This document shows, in pieces, positions 1-8,822 of a stretch of DNA of 42,748 nt (the stretch's first letter is position 1; every line of letters begins with the position of its first letter). The position numbers and the translations under genes were made by a program. This DNA comes from Moraxella oculi. GTDB lineage: Bacteria; Pseudomonadota; Gammaproteobacteria; Pseudomonadales; Moraxellaceae. The stretch spans positions 1 to 42,748 of the forward strand of contig NZ_JAMBAQ010000015.1 in NCBI RefSeq assembly GCF_023336735.1, in the 5' to 3' direction. The notes under the pieces were generated by a model that saw only the letters and a program-made list of their open reading frames with translations, was not told the origin of the DNA and did no database searches.

Positions 1-43
1 GTAGTGTGGTTCGCCCATGTGAGAGTAGGTCATCGTCAGCACC
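1..43 (+). rRNA. rrf: 5S ribosomal RNA, 3' end only
   Basis: The first bases match the conserved 3' portion of bacterial 5S rRNA, with the segments TAGTGTGG, CCCATGTGAGAGTAGG and TCATCG in the expected order. The gene starts left of the window. A strong terminator follows within ten bases, as expected for the end of an rRNA operon. The exact 3' end is estimated. Confidence 0.85.
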
Positions 44-52
44 TTATTTGAT

Positions 53-92
53 TACCCCCTTCATCAGATGATGGAGGGGGTATTGTTTTTTT
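53..92 (+). terminator. Rho-independent terminator of the rRNA operon
   Basis: A 13-bp stem (53-65 with 70-82, one G-T pair) closes a four-base AGAT loop and is followed by a T-rich run at 83-92. It sits directly after the 5S rRNA. Confidence 0.9.
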
Positions 93-118
93 AGTGGGGA
101 TAAAAAGTGCCCAAAATA

Positions 119-399
119 ATGTTACATATAACAGTTGTATTTCTAGTATTGGCGGTGTTGCCCCTACCTTACGGCTATTATGCTTTGTTGTGTCTGATTG
201 CATTTGGTGTTTTGCTTGGGTGGCCTATTTCAGCTTTGAAAGGCATGATAAACCTTTACCTTGGATTTTTGTAATATTGGCATTGGTGTACAATCCGATC
301 ATTAAAGTTTATTTCCCAAAAGAAATTTGGACAGTAATAAATTTATTGTCAGCGGCTTCTTTATTATTTAATCAAAGAAAGTTGTTGGAGTTAGAGTAA
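119..399 (+). pseudogene. Small membrane protein gene broken by a frameshift (DUF6804-like)
   Basis: Two overlapping frames together make one small hydrophobic protein. From ATG 119 one frame gives a membrane segment followed by LPLPYGYYALLCLIAFGVLLGW, here split as LPLPYGYY then ALLCLIAFGVLLGW, and then soon stops. A second frame, open from GTG 94, supplies the rest: AYFSFERHDKPLPWIF, LVYNPIIKVYFPKEIW and a last hydrophobic helix. The join falls near 221-226, where one missing G in TGGCC (expected TGG GCC) would explain the shift. The PYGYY and NPII...EIW pattern recalls the DUF6804 family of small membrane proteins; this is from memory. It may be a true pseudogene or a sequencing error. The GTG-94 reading as an intact 101-residue protein is less likely because its first half lacks the family pattern. 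Confidence 0.55.
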
Positions 400-551
400 T
401 TATCTCATCATCCTTACCTTTAAATTAGCTATACATTTCTACTACTTAATTACCACTATAAACTTACTGAAGCTTACATAATTTTTTCTTATAATTTTTA
501 TTCAAATTTCAGTTATTAATTTGTTCCTAACTTTTTAATTTGAGAATGCTT

Positions 552-1607
552 ATGAAAATTCATACAACTGTAGCCAGACGCCCATCATGGCGAGGTATTA
601 TTGCAGGACTTTTAATGGGTCTTGTGGTTTCTATGGCCATGCTTGCATTAGCGTTGGTGTTGAGTTCATTCCTATCATTAGACCTGCGTGGCGCAGGCAT
701 TATGGCAGGTATCTATGCAGTAGTTACCGCACTACTAAGTTCTTTTGTGGCAGGATTCTTTGCGGTAAAAGCATCTGCACCAGAAGCTCTATTCGGTGAT
801 GGTACGGATATTTTGCCAAAAGATGCAACATTGACAGGTATTTTAACAGCGGCTACGATCGTTGTCATCACTTCTTTTTTTGCAATGAATGGTGTATCAA
901 GCGTTATTAGAACTGCTGGTAATGTTGTTGGCACAACAGCAAACGCTATTGGCGGAGCTGCCAGTGCTGTCACATCAACGACCATAACAGCAACAGCTGC
1001 TGATGTGGCAACAGCCAATGCAGATGGCAATCTTGTTGGTCGTGCTGAAGAATTGTATCAAAAGGCGATGGGCAATATCGGTCGTCAAGACATTGAGGCA
1101 TGGCTTGCCAAGAATAATGAAACCCTTGATCGGACACAGGTTGGTGCAGCTGTTAATGTGTTAGAAGGATTGCTGAATCAAACCCGTGTTGATATCGCAC
1201 AAATGGATTTTACTAATCTTGAAACTTGGAAAAACATCGATGATTATGCCAAAAAGCGTGCAGATGAGATTGAGAATGCTTTGACTGGTGATGAGTTGAT
1301 TAATCGTTTGCAAGCACAAGGTTTAAATCGGGCTCAAGCTGTTGAAGTTCAGCAAGAAACTTTGGCTTCTTATCATGAGTATCGTGCTAATACTGAGCAA
1401 GCAATTGCTGATGCTCGTTTGAAGGTAGAGCAAGCACTACAAGCTGCTGAAGATACTGCTCGTAAAGCTGCTTTGTATTCAGGCATTCTTTGGTTGATTA
1501 GTACATTGATGACTTTTTTGGCGAGCGTTGCTGGTGCACGAGCAGCTGCTGCCAGTTATCGCCTAGCTGCAGCGCCAGTAGTATTGCGTGATCATCAAAA
1601 TCATTGA
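552..1607 (+). CDS. Membrane protein of unknown function with a helical middle domain
   Basis: The product is about 351 residues and I do not recognise the family. Hydrophobic segments lie at about residues 15-40, 48-70 and 96-114, and a fourth at about 303-330 is followed by an Ala-rich tail. Residues about 165-300 are polar, rich in Ala, Glu, Gln and Lys, and look helical or coiled. The protein therefore seems to have three N-terminal membrane helices, a soluble helical domain and one C-terminal helix. ATG 552 is preferred because GAGA at 542-545 is well spaced; an upstream TTG at 540 and ATG at 546 are alternatives. It stands alone, with a terminator right after it. Coding is supported by length and composition. 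Confidence 0.8.
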   Translation: MKIHTTVARRPSWRGIIAGLLMGLVVSMAMLALALVLSSFLSLDLRGAGIMAGIYAVVTALLSSFVAGFFAVKASAPEALFGDGTDILPKDATLTGILTAATIVVITSFFAMNGVSSVIRTAGNVVGTTANAIGGAASAVTSTTITATAADVATANADGNLVGRAEELYQKAMGNIGRQDIEAWLAKNNETLDRTQVGAAVNVLEGLLNQTRVDIAQMDFTNLETWKNIDDYAKKRADEIENALTGDELINRLQAQGLNRAQAVEVQQETLASYHEYRANTEQAIADARLKVEQALQAAEDTARKAALYSGILWLISTLMTFLASVAGARAAAASYRLAAAPVVLRDHQNH

Positions 1608-1629
1608 TTGAAATAATGAATTAATCATA

Positions 1630-1666
1630 AAAAATACCCCAAGGACCAGTGCTTAGGGGTATTTTT
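1630..1666 (+). terminator. Rho-independent terminator after the membrane protein gene
   Basis: AAAAATACCCC (1630-1640) pairs with GGGGTATTTTT (about 1656-1666). The A/T arms make it usable from both strands. Confidence 0.8.
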
Positions 1667-1819
1667 ATATGAGCTTGTGAGTTAACATCAGCTCGGAATT
1701 CTTTTGATACTATCAAGTTAAATATGGTTATAAATTACAGGTCTTATTTTAGTTATTTTATTTTGAGAGGTTGGATATCAAGGTTGATTCACAGCCTTTT
1801 TTTTGGTGTTAAAATCGCA

Positions 1820-2152
1820 TTAAATTGAAAAAGATGATCCGCAGCCGCATGTGGTGGTTGCATTAGGATTATTCACCACAAAACGAGAGCCCTCCAATCC
1901 TTCTACATAGTCAATTGTTGAACCGTGTAAGTATTGGTAGCTTAGGCTATCAACCACCAAAATTGCATCACCGTTTAGGAAAGTGGCATCATCTTCATCA
2001 ATCTCTTCAGCAAAGTCAAATCCATAAGAAAAGCCTGAACAACCGCCACCAGTAACATAAATGCGTAGCATTAGTGAGTCATTTTCTTCAGCAGCTTTAA
2101 GTTTCGCCAGTTTTTTGGCGGCATTGTCTGTGAGTGTCATCGTATTGTTCAT
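1820..2152 (-). CDS. erpA: Iron-sulfur cluster insertion protein ErpA (A-type carrier)
   Basis: The 110-residue product is an A-type Fe-S carrier, which passes clusters to target apoproteins in the cytoplasm. The three cluster-binding cysteines are in place: Cys38 in [12 protein letters not shown], and Cys102 and Cys104 in [10 protein letters not shown] at the C terminus. The SSFSI ending and the length (E. coli ErpA is 114 residues) favour ErpA over IscA or SufA. It is a single gene, divergent from the ABC-F gene, and no isc genes are nearby. An AGAGA ribosome-binding site precedes the ATG. Confidence 0.93.
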   Translation of the reverse strand: MNNTMTLTDNAAKKLAKLKAAEENDSLMLRIYVTGGGCSGFSYGFDFAEEIDEDDATFLNGDAILVVDSLSYQYLHGSTIDYVEGLEGSRFVVNNPNATTTCGCGSSFSI

Positions 2153-2187
2153 GAGATTCTCTGTCTGAATTTTTTATATCCTTGATT

Positions 2188-2196
2188 ATTATACCA
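2188..2196 (-). promoter_or_regulatory. Extended -10 promoter for erpA
   Basis: On the minus strand the sequence reads TGGTATAAT, a TGN-extended perfect -10, about 36 bases upstream of the erpA start. No good -35 hexamer is seen at the usual spacing. Confidence 0.5.
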
Positions 2197-2233
2197 CAAT
2201 GATTGTAATTTTTAATAACCTGAGCGGTAGGTC

Positions 2234-2242
2234 TGTTATAAT
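2234..2242 (+). promoter_or_regulatory. Extended -10 promoter for the ABC-F operon
   Basis: TGTTATAAT is a TGN-extended perfect -10, about 29 bases before the chosen start of the ABC-F gene. It would give a short leader. Confidence 0.5.
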
Positions 2243-2270
2243 AAGTGAATCTTAGTTTGGAATGTCATTC

Positions 2271-4199
2271 ATGCTTGAGTTTAAAGATGTGGCGATTCGT
2301 CGAGAAGGGCGATTGTTATTTGGTAATGTTAATTTACAATTACATAAACCCCAAAAAATCGGTCTGACGGGCAATAATGGGGTAGGGAAATCTACTTTAT
2401 TTTCTGCCATATTGGGAGAGCATCATACTGATATGGGTGAGATTTCCATTCCTTCAGCATGGCAATTGGCACATATGGCACAAGAGGTGCGTGCCACTGA
2501 TGTCGTGGCGATGGATTATGTACTTTCTGGTGACAGAGAGTGGTATGAGTTAAATGCAAAATTACAAAATCAAGCATCATTATCCGAAGATGAGATCTCA
2601 CCGACATATCAACGGTTTGAAGAGATTGATGGCTTTCGTACGCCAACGAAAGCAGCGCAGATTTTATCAGGATTGGGTTTTTCTAAGAGTGATCATCAAA
2701 GGAAAGTAGCGTCCTTTTCAGGTGGTTGGCGCATGAGATTGAATCTGGCTCGCACACTGATGTGTCGGGCAGATGTGTTATTGCTTGATGAGCCAACCAA
2801 CCACTTAGATTTGGATGCAATTTTATGGCTTGAAGAGTGGCTCATGAAATTCGATGGTCTTGTATTGCTCATCAGTCATGATCAGGAATTTTTAGATGCT
2901 GTATGTGGTCATATCCTGCATATTGAACGCGGGGTCATGACGCTTTATGTGGGTAATTATAGCCAATTTGTACGCATGCGTAATGAAAGATTGGCACAGC
3001 AGCAGCATGCCTATGAAAAACAGCAAGCAACTAAAGCACACTTAGAAGATTATATTCGCCGCTTTCGTGCCAAAGCAACCAAAGCGAAACAGGCTCAAAG
3101 TCGTATTAAGCAACTGTCTAATATGATAGAACTTGCACCCGTGATGGCAGATTCGGCTTTTGGTTTTGAATTTTATTCACCAAGCCACATAGCAAGTCCA
3201 TTGATCGTTTTGGAGAATGCAACCATAGGTTATGACCAACCTTTAATCACCAAGGTGAATCTTCAAATCACTCCTGAGATTCGCTTGGGTATTTTGGGTG
3301 CGAATGGTGCGGGAAAGTCAACACTGATCAAGTCATTGGTGGGTGAGTTGCCGCTACTTGATGGCGTGCATAAAATCTCTGAAAATCTGACGCTTGGATA
3401 TTTTAATCAACACCAAATGGAGTCGCTTGATGAGTCTGCTACGCCCATGGTGATGCTTCGTAGAATTGCTGGTAACACATCGGATGCTGTTTTGCGTGCT
3501 TTTTTGGGTAGTTTTGATTTTTGTGGTGATAAAATAGATACTGAAGTTCGTTCTTTCTCTGGTGGTGAGAAAGCAAGATTGACCTTGGCACTCATCGTTT
3601 GGAAGCGACCAAATGTACTGGTACTGGATGAACCAACCAACCATTTGGATCTACAAATGCGTAATGCACTGATGCTTGCTTTGCAAAACTTTAAGGGAGC
3701 ATTGATTCTTGTGTCGCATGATAGAGGGTTGATTACGGGTGTGTGCGACTCGTTGGTTTTGGTTGCAGATGGCAGGGCTGATGAGTTCGTGGGTGATATG
3801 GCGGACTATGCCGAGCATCTGCGACAGGCACGCCTTGCCAAACTTACTCAAAATAAACTTGAAAACAAACAGTGTACTTCCGATCCTCTGCAAGGCACAC
3901 AGCAACCCACCTTGTCCAAGGAAGAGATTCGCAAACAAAACGCTAAAAATCGCCAGGCAACTGCTCCACTGCGTAAAAAAATCAATGAGTTGGAGCAAAT
4001 GCTTGATCAATTAAGTTGTGAGCTTAAAAACATGGAAATCCAACTTTCTGATCAAAGCTTGTATGATGAGATGAGAAAGGATGAGCTTTTGGCTCTGCTT
4101 CGTGAGCAAAATGAGCTACAAAAACATGCCTTAGATACCGAAGAGGCTTTATTGATTGCCATGGATGAGTTGGAAGTGCTGGAGAGTGGTTTGTCATGA
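2271..4199 (+). CDS. yheS: ABC-F family ATPase, YheS type
   Basis: The product has two ATP-binding cassettes and no membrane segments, so it is an ABC-F protein, a family that acts on the ribosome. Cassette 1 has the Walker A GNNGVGKST near residue 35, the signature FSGGWRMRLNLA and the Walker B LLLDEPTNHLDLD. Cassette 2 has GANGAGKST, the signature FSGGEKARLTLAL and VLDEPTNHLDL. Between them lies the linker with RFRAKATKAKQAQSR, and a charged coiled C-terminal domain follows. Overall it matches E. coli YheS closely (637 residues). ATG 2271 is preferred over ATG 2262 because a GGA lies nine bases upstream and the result aligns with the YheS start. The stop overlaps the next gene by ATGA. Confidence 0.92.
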   Translation: MLEFKDVAIRREGRLLFGNVNLQLHKPQKIGLTGNNGVGKSTLFSAILGEHHTDMGEISIPSAWQLAHMAQEVRATDVVAMDYVLSGDREWYELNAKLQNQASLSEDEISPTYQRFEEIDGFRTPTKAAQILSGLGFSKSDHQRKVASFSGGWRMRLNLARTLMCRADVLLLDEPTNHLDLDAILWLEEWLMKFDGLVLLISHDQEFLDAVCGHILHIERGVMTLYVGNYSQFVRMRNERLAQQQHAYEKQQATKAHLEDYIRRFRAKATKAKQAQSRIKQLSNMIELAPVMADSAFGFEFYSPSHIASPLIVLENATIGYDQPLITKVNLQITPEIRLGILGANGAGKSTLIKSLVGELPLLDGVHKISENLTLGYFNQHQMESLDESATPMVMLRRIAGNTSDAVLRAFLGSFDFCGDKIDTEVRSFSGGEKARLTLALIVWKRPNVLVLDEPTNHLDLQMRNALMLALQNFKGALILVSHDRGLITGVCDSLVLVADGRADEFVGDMADYAEHLRQARLAKLTQNKLENKQCTSDPLQGTQQPTLSKEEIRKQNAKNRQATAPLRKKINELEQMLDQLSCELKNMEIQLSDQSLYDEMRKDELLALLREQNELQKHALDTEEALLIAMDELEVLESGLS

Positions 4200-4795
4200 G
4201 TTTTAAGAATGCGAAGGATTACTATGCCATTTTGGGTGTCTCAAAAGCAGCCGACATCCATGAGATTAAGCATGCCTATCGCCAACTTGCCAAACGCCAT
4301 CACCCTGATCGTGCGGGTGGGAGTGGAAAGATCACACTGATCAATGAGGCTTATGCAACCTTAAAAGACCCAAAACGGCGTGCTGAGTATGATGCAAGCC
4401 ATGCTTATTTCGGTGTGATGGATGTCCTTGCCAAAAAGTTTAAGAGTCATTTGCAAGGCATAGGGCGTATTGATAAAAGTTTACAATCATTAGCTCGCCG
4501 TCAACAAGATTTTTTCAAGCTGGCCAAGGGGCGGATTGATACCAATGGTAAGATTTGGCTTAAAAGTGCTCATCTTATTTTAGAAAAGATGCAATGCCAG
4601 TTTGTTAATTGGTCAGAGTGTTTTTATATTTTAACCATAAGTGAGCAGACGGCGATGGTTGGCGGCAACATTCATTTTGTTCATGAAAAGCAGTGCGTAC
4701 AAGTCAATCTACCAAAAGGCTTAAAAGACGGCATGAAAATCAAAATGATCATTAAAGATGTGCCTATATGGTTCGTCATTCGCATTCAAGAATGA
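4196..4795 (+). CDS. Short J-domain co-chaperone
   Basis: The 199-residue product begins with a J-domain (about residues 7-66) with the HPD motif at 36-38 in KRHHPDRAGG and the helix-IV segment LKDPKRRAEYD. J-domains stimulate the ATPase of Hsp70 (DnaK). There is no Gly/Phe region and no zinc finger. The last 45 residues (VQVNLPKGLKDGMKIKM) resemble one substrate-binding beta domain of DnaJ/CbpA, so this may be a cut-down CbpA-like protein. Its ATG overlaps the stop of the ABC-F gene, so translation is probably coupled. The client is unknown; the setting between a ribosome-acting ATPase and a hydrolase does not define it. Confidence 0.85.
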   Translation: MSFKNAKDYYAILGVSKAADIHEIKHAYRQLAKRHHPDRAGGSGKITLINEAYATLKDPKRRAEYDASHAYFGVMDVLAKKFKSHLQGIGRIDKSLQSLARRQQDFFKLAKGRIDTNGKIWLKSAHLILEKMQCQFVNWSECFYILTISEQTAMVGGNIHFVHEKQCVQVNLPKGLKDGMKIKMIIKDVPIWFVIRIQE

Positions 4796-4813
4796 AATAA
4801 CAAAGGAGATAGT

Positions 4814-5785
4814 ATGGAGAAGGCATCATTTCACCCACCATTTTGGCTAAAAAATCCTCATATCCAAACGATTTTACCAAAATTTTTGGTAACATTTAAA
4901 CCAGATTATGAACGCACACTCATTAAGGACTCTTTGAATGAAAGTGATGTTGCGTTTGATTTTTTACCCATTGACGAGCAGCGTGGTACAGATGGTAGGT
5001 TGAGTACACCATTGGTCGTATTGTTTCATGGTATGGAGGGCTCAAGCCAAAGTCACTATGCACGCACACTTGCCAAACATGTACAAGCGGCAGGCATGCA
5101 TTTTGTGGTGGCACATTTTCGTTCATGTGGTGGAGTGGCGATATCTGGTGAGGTGTTTTATAATGCTGGCGACACCAAGGAGCTACATCATTACCTTACT
5201 CATTTAAGCGAGCATTATCAGACGATATATGCGGTTGGGGTGTCGTTAGGTGGCAATGCACTTGCTAAATATATGGGTGAATATGCTCATGATGCCATTT
5301 GTCAAAAGGCGGTGGTGGTGTCAGCACCTGTGGATTTGTCCAGCTCATCAATTTCTTTGGAAAAGTGGGCGGGTAGAGTGATTTACACACCCTATCTACT
5401 CAATCCCATCATCAAAAAAGCCTTAGATAACCGCCTTAGCACCAAAGAAGTCCAGGCGTTAAAGTCGGTCAAGCGTATGGGTGATTTTGACAATATCATC
5501 ACTGCCCCTAGGCATGGATTTTGCTCAAAAAATGATTATTATCGCCAAGCGTCCGCACTGCCACATCTAAGAAATATCACCAAGCCAACTTTAATGATTA
5601 CTGCTAAAGATGATCCTTTCTTGGGGGTGATGGCGGAGCCAGGAGATGTCTCAAAGCAGGTATGTCTATTAAATACCGAGCATGGTGGTCATATTGGATT
5701 TGTGGACTATGATTATGACACACGAACCTTCAACCTAGACTTCGTACCGCAACAAGCCTTAGCATTTTTTAAAGGCATTAAATGA
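4814..5785 (+). CDS. yheT: Alpha/beta hydrolase of the YheT family
   Basis: The 323-residue product has the alpha/beta hydrolase fold pattern: VVLFHGMEGSSQS (oxyanion region, about 68-80), nucleophile Ser144 in GVSLGGNA, an Asp in TAKDDPFLG (266 or 267) and His293 in EHGGHIGF. The N-terminal FWLKNPHIQTILP is typical of the YheT/UPF0017 group, which are esterase-like enzymes with no settled substrate. In E. coli yheT also sits next to yheS, so the pairing is conserved, here with a J-domain gene between them. An AGGAG ribosome-binding site lies at about 4804-4808, 18 bases after the previous gene. Confidence 0.9.
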   Translation: MEKASFHPPFWLKNPHIQTILPKFLVTFKPDYERTLIKDSLNESDVAFDFLPIDEQRGTDGRLSTPLVVLFHGMEGSSQSHYARTLAKHVQAAGMHFVVAHFRSCGGVAISGEVFYNAGDTKELHHYLTHLSEHYQTIYAVGVSLGGNALAKYMGEYAHDAICQKAVVVSAPVDLSSSSISLEKWAGRVIYTPYLLNPIIKKALDNRLSTKEVQALKSVKRMGDFDNIITAPRHGFCSKNDYYRQASALPHLRNITKPTLMITAKDDPFLGVMAEPGDVSKQVCLLNTEHGGHIGFVDYDYDTRTFNLDFVPQQALAFFKGIK

Positions 5786-6211
5786 TGCGAATGCTGTTTT
5801 AGCGGCCGTCATCAGCATCTTTTAGCTGCGTACTGATATCGTTGGTCGTGCTTTGGTTTTTAGCGTATTGGCGGTTTATATGAGCGGTTTTTTATATAAA
5901 AACGGCTTTATTGGTGGTATTTGTGATTTCGTCATTAGGGCTACTTGGTTTGCCTGCTTATCATGCCTGCATGCCAGTCGTACGCCACTTTTTATGCAGC
6001 TTGTTATACAGCTTGATAAGCCAGTGGCATGTCTTTTGCATTTGAGTGTGGTGAGTGAGAGAAAATGACAGTCTGCTCATTGACAGACAAGTCTTAGGAT
6101 GTAGCATCCATAACAGACAGGCTTTCTCTGCTTATGTCATCAGTTCGTGGTGATCAATGTGGATGATGCTAAAAGATGCTCATGTGTGAGTGCCTTTTGG
6201 CATTTTTTTGA
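5786..6211. other. Intergenic region without a convincing gene
   Basis: The strands converge here between yheT and dapB. A near-palindrome lies at about 5884-5906 (GCGGTTTTT against AAAAACGGC around TATATA) and a small perfect hairpin GGATG-TAG-CATCC at about 6098-6110. Neither is clearly a terminator. Short open frames (such as 5853-6068) have no ribosome-binding site or family pattern. Confidence 0.5.
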
Positions 6212-7027
6212 TCATGATGACTTGATTCCCAACACATCCTGCATGTCATATAGGCCAGCTGGTTGGTAGTACACCCAATTTGCAGCCTTCACAGCACCTG
6301 AGGCGAAAGTGGTGCGACTCATTGCTTTGTGAGTGATTGTAACAATCTCTCCATTCATGATGAATTCGACCGCATGCTCTCCAATAATCTCACCGCCACG
6401 CACAGCATGTATGCCAATCTCACCTGCATTTCTTTTGGAAGTGCCATGGCGACCATGTATCAAAGCGGTTTTTAAGCTTTGACCACGAGCATCAGCAATG
6501 GATTTGGCCATCATGAGGGCAGTGCCAGAGGGTGCGTCTAGTTTATGTTGATGATGGTGTTCAATAATCTCAATATCAGCTTCCATACCAAGCACCTTGG
6601 CGGTGGTGGCAAGTAAATTTAAAGATAGGTTGACGCCAGTTGAGTAATTGCCTGCATAGACAATTGCAATCTTGCGAGCTGCTTCTTTAAGCTTGATTTC
6701 CTGTTCTTCAGAAAGACCAGTCACCCCCATCACCATGGGAATACCCGCTGATACGCAAGCTGCAACTGTCGCATCAACCGCATCTGGAAGACTAAAATCA
6801 ATCAACACATCCAGACCTTTTAGACTCTGAGAGTCTGTGAATGCTGATAATGCCACATTTGTCTTGGATTCACCAATGAATTCACCTGCATCAACACCAA
6901 TCAAACTTGAATAGCTGGGTACAAACCCTGCTTTTAAAGTGGTATCTGCATGGTCCAAGGTGGCTTGTAATAACATTCTGCCCATGCGACCTGATGCACC
7001 CATGATGCCTATGTTGGTGTTTTTCAT
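6212..7027 (-). CDS. dapB: 4-hydroxy-tetrahydrodipicolinate reductase
   Basis: DapB reduces hydroxy-tetrahydrodipicolinate with NAD(P)H, a step toward meso-diaminopimelate and lysine. The 271-residue product has the N-terminal nucleotide-binding motif GIMGASGRMG (7-16), the DFSLPDA segment near 78-84, GVTGLS and AGNYSTGV, and the active-site block EHHHQHKLDAPSGT. In that block His158 and Lys162 correspond to the E. coli catalytic His159 and Lys163. The length matches E. coli (273). It lies downstream of dnaJ on the same strand, but a terminator separates them. Confidence 0.96.
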   Translation of the reverse strand: MKNTNIGIMGASGRMGRMLLQATLDHADTTLKAGFVPSYSSLIGVDAGEFIGESKTNVALSAFTDSQSLKGLDVLIDFSLPDAVDATVAACVSAGIPMVMGVTGLSEEQEIKLKEAARKIAIVYAGNYSTGVNLSLNLLATTAKVLGMEADIEIIEHHHQHKLDAPSGTALMMAKSIADARGQSLKTALIHGRHGTSKRNAGEIGIHAVRGGEIIGEHAVEFIMNGEIVTITHKAMSRTTFASGAVKAANWVYYQPAGLYDMQDVLGIKSS

Positions 7028-7080
7028 GCCATGTCCTCATAAAATCATCTGTTTTTTTGATTATACCCAAATTTTTTATA

Positions 7081-7124
7081 AAAATAAAACCCTGCCATGA
7101 AAGTACACTTTTCTTAAGCAGGGT
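7081..7124 (-). terminator. Rho-independent terminator after dnaJ
   Basis: On the minus strand ACCCTGC (complement of 7118-7124) pairs with GCAGGGT (complement of 7089-7095) and is followed by TTTTATTTT. It separates dnaJ from dapB. Confidence 0.75.
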
Positions 7125-7146
7125 CTGTGTTCATGGTACTGATGAC

Positions 7147-8313
7147 TTAGTCAAACAAGTCTTTGACATCATCTTTAATGCGATCAAATAAGCCTTTTTT
7201 CTTGGCGGAGGCGGTATTTTCTTTGCCAAGCGTAGCCTTGAATTGGCGAAGGATTTCTTTTTGTTCGTGTGATAGATTGGTTGGGGTTTCAACGATGATA
7301 CGACAAATCAAATCTCCTTGCATGCCGCTACGCACTGTGGTAACGCCTTTGCCGCGCACACGAAGCATTTGACCTGACTGCGTGCCTTCGGCCACTTTAA
7401 TTTTTAGACGACCATCTAAAGTTGCAATCTCGACATCATCGCCCAAAGCAGCGGTGGCAATGTCCACATGCACATCCATGTGTAAATCCGCACCATTTCG
7501 TGTGAATGTGTCATGTGGTTTGACATGAATCTCTACATATAAATCGCCATTTGGCATGCCCCTTTCGCCTACCTCACCTTTGCCTGCCAGACGCACGCGG
7601 TCGCCATCATCGATACCTGCTGGTATGGAGACTTCCAAAGTTTGCATTTTTTGCTTTTTGCCTTCGCCGTGGCAATCTGAGCAGGGGTTTTTGATGGTTT
7701 TTCCTGTGCCATGGCATTGGGGACAAGTCTGCTGCATGACGAAAAAACCCTGCTGCATACGCACTTGGCCATGTCCGCCACAGCTCTTACAGGTAATGAT
7801 GTCTGCATCTGATTTTGCCCCTTTGCCATGACAGGTTGGGCAGTTGATTGATGAGCTGAATTGGATTTCTTTTTTACAGCCTTTGACTGCCTCATCAAGT
7901 GTCAAGGTTAGGCGATATAGCAAGTCGTTGCCTTTGCTGGCACGGCTACGAGAAGAGTGTCCGCCAAAAAAGTCGCTAAAACCTCCGCCTGAACCCCTAC
8001 CAAACGCTTGACCAAAAAGATCACCGAAAATATCTCCGAAATCTCCATGGAATCCGCCAGCACCACCAAAACCACCATTATTCATGCCTTGTTCGAAGGC
8101 GGCATGCCCCATGCGGTCGTAGCTGGCACGCTTTTGTGCATCGGATAGCACTTCGTACGCCATGGTTGCTTCTTTAAATTTTTCTTCAGCGGCAGGATCG
8201 TCTGGATTTTTATCAGGGTGATATTTCATTGCCAGGCGGCGATAGGCTTTTTTGATTTCTTTTTCGTCGGCTGACTTATCCACACCCAAAACGGTATAAA
8301 AATCTCTGCTCAT
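7147..8313 (-). CDS. dnaJ: Chaperone protein DnaJ (Hsp40)
   Basis: DnaJ delivers unfolded proteins to DnaK and stimulates its ATPase. The 388-residue product has all the class-A parts: a J-domain with HPD at 32-34, a Gly/Phe-rich stretch at about 78-122, and four zinc-binding CxxCxGxG repeats with cysteine pairs at 158/161, 175/178, 197/200 and 211/214. The C-terminal beta domains contain LSHEQ near the end. dnaK, often upstream of dnaJ, is not next to it here; dnaJ has its own heat-shock-type promoter. Confidence 0.97.
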   Translation of the reverse strand: MSRDFYTVLGVDKSADEKEIKKAYRRLAMKYHPDKNPDDPAAEEKFKEATMAYEVLSDAQKRASYDRMGHAAFEQGMNNGGFGGAGGFHGDFGDIFGDLFGQAFGRGSGGGFSDFFGGHSSRSRASKGNDLLYRLTLTLDEAVKGCKKEIQFSSSINCPTCHGKGAKSDADIITCKSCGGHGQVRMQQGFFVMQQTCPQCHGTGKTIKNPCSDCHGEGKKQKMQTLEVSIPAGIDDGDRVRLAGKGEVGERGMPNGDLYVEIHVKPHDTFTRNGADLHMDVHVDIATAALGDDVEIATLDGRLKIKVAEGTQSGQMLRVRGKGVTTVRSGMQGDLICRIIVETPTNLSHEQKEILRQFKATLGKENTASAKKKGLFDRIKDDVKDLFD

Positions 8314-8346
8314 GTTAATTCCACAGTGTCAAAATAGATTTGGTTT

Positions 8347-8375
8347 TTTATGGTGGTTTTGGCTCAATTATCAAG
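8347..8375 (-). promoter_or_regulatory. Probable sigma-32 (heat-shock) promoter of dnaJ
   Basis: On the minus strand CTTGATA (complement of 8369-8375) is followed after 13 bases by CACCATAAA (complement of 8347-8355). The sigma-32 consensus is CTTGAAA, 13-15 bases, CCCCATNTA, giving 6/7 and about 7/9 matches. Transcription would start about 25-30 bases before the dnaJ ATG. The -35 overlaps one arm of an inverted repeat, AATTATCA (8367-8374) with TGATAATT (8384-8391). Confidence 0.55.
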
Positions 8376-8391
8376 GCGAAAGCTGATAATT

Positions 8392-8759
8392 TTTCATAAA
8401 TTTCACCCAAAAAAACAAAACAAAAAACATGCTCATCCATACAACGAACAAACTCAATTGGGTAATTTTTAACCAGTCAAGAATGTCATAACTTTAGGTT
8501 GTGTCAAGCGTTGACTATGTTGGTATGCAAATCAATGACTAAAATAAGCATTGTAAGGGAGTAGGATATGGTCGCTAGTAATGGTTAATGTGTCTAATAA
8601 CATGCAAGCGAACAGAGTTGACGAAGCAAATTGGGCTAATTACTAATTTCATAACATGACCCTCATCATGATTATGGTTGGTATTGATTGATGAGTTTGT
8701 CCATGAGCTTGGTGTTCATCGGTATTTTTAATGGAATTTGAATAATCAATCAATTAAAC
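8392..8759. other. Intergenic region between dnaJ and the efe operon
   Basis: No gene is seen. The stretch is AT-rich, with no ribosome-binding site in front of any open frame longer than about 40 codons and no strong hairpin. It separates two divergent promoters. Confidence 0.5.
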
Positions 8760-8792
8760 TTTATTGATAGTCATTATTAACTGTATTAAAAT
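8760..8792 (+). promoter_or_regulatory. Fur-box-overlapped promoter of the efe operon
   Basis: TTGATA (8765-8770) and TAAAAT (8787-8792), 16 bases apart, form a sigma-70 promoter with 5/6 matches at each hexamer. The bases 8760-8778 match the 19-base Fur consensus at 14 positions, including GATAGTCATTATT against GATAATCATTATC. Fur bound with iron would cover the -35, so iron-repressed transcription is inferred. Confidence 0.6.
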
Positions 8793-8822
8793 ATCCATAC
8801 ACGATACTCTAAGGAGAGTTTT

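Noticed and set aside
713-1030. 105-codon open frame antisense to the membrane protein gene
   Set aside because: Ala/Val-rich mirror of the coding strand with no start signals.
5853-6068. 71-codon plus-strand open frame
   Set aside because: GTG start without a ribosome-binding site, no family pattern, and it lies in a short interval between converging genes.
8600-8625. Short string resembling the start of 16S rRNA (AACATGCAAGCGAAC)
   Set aside because: Only about 15 bases are alike, with differences, and no further 16S sequence follows.
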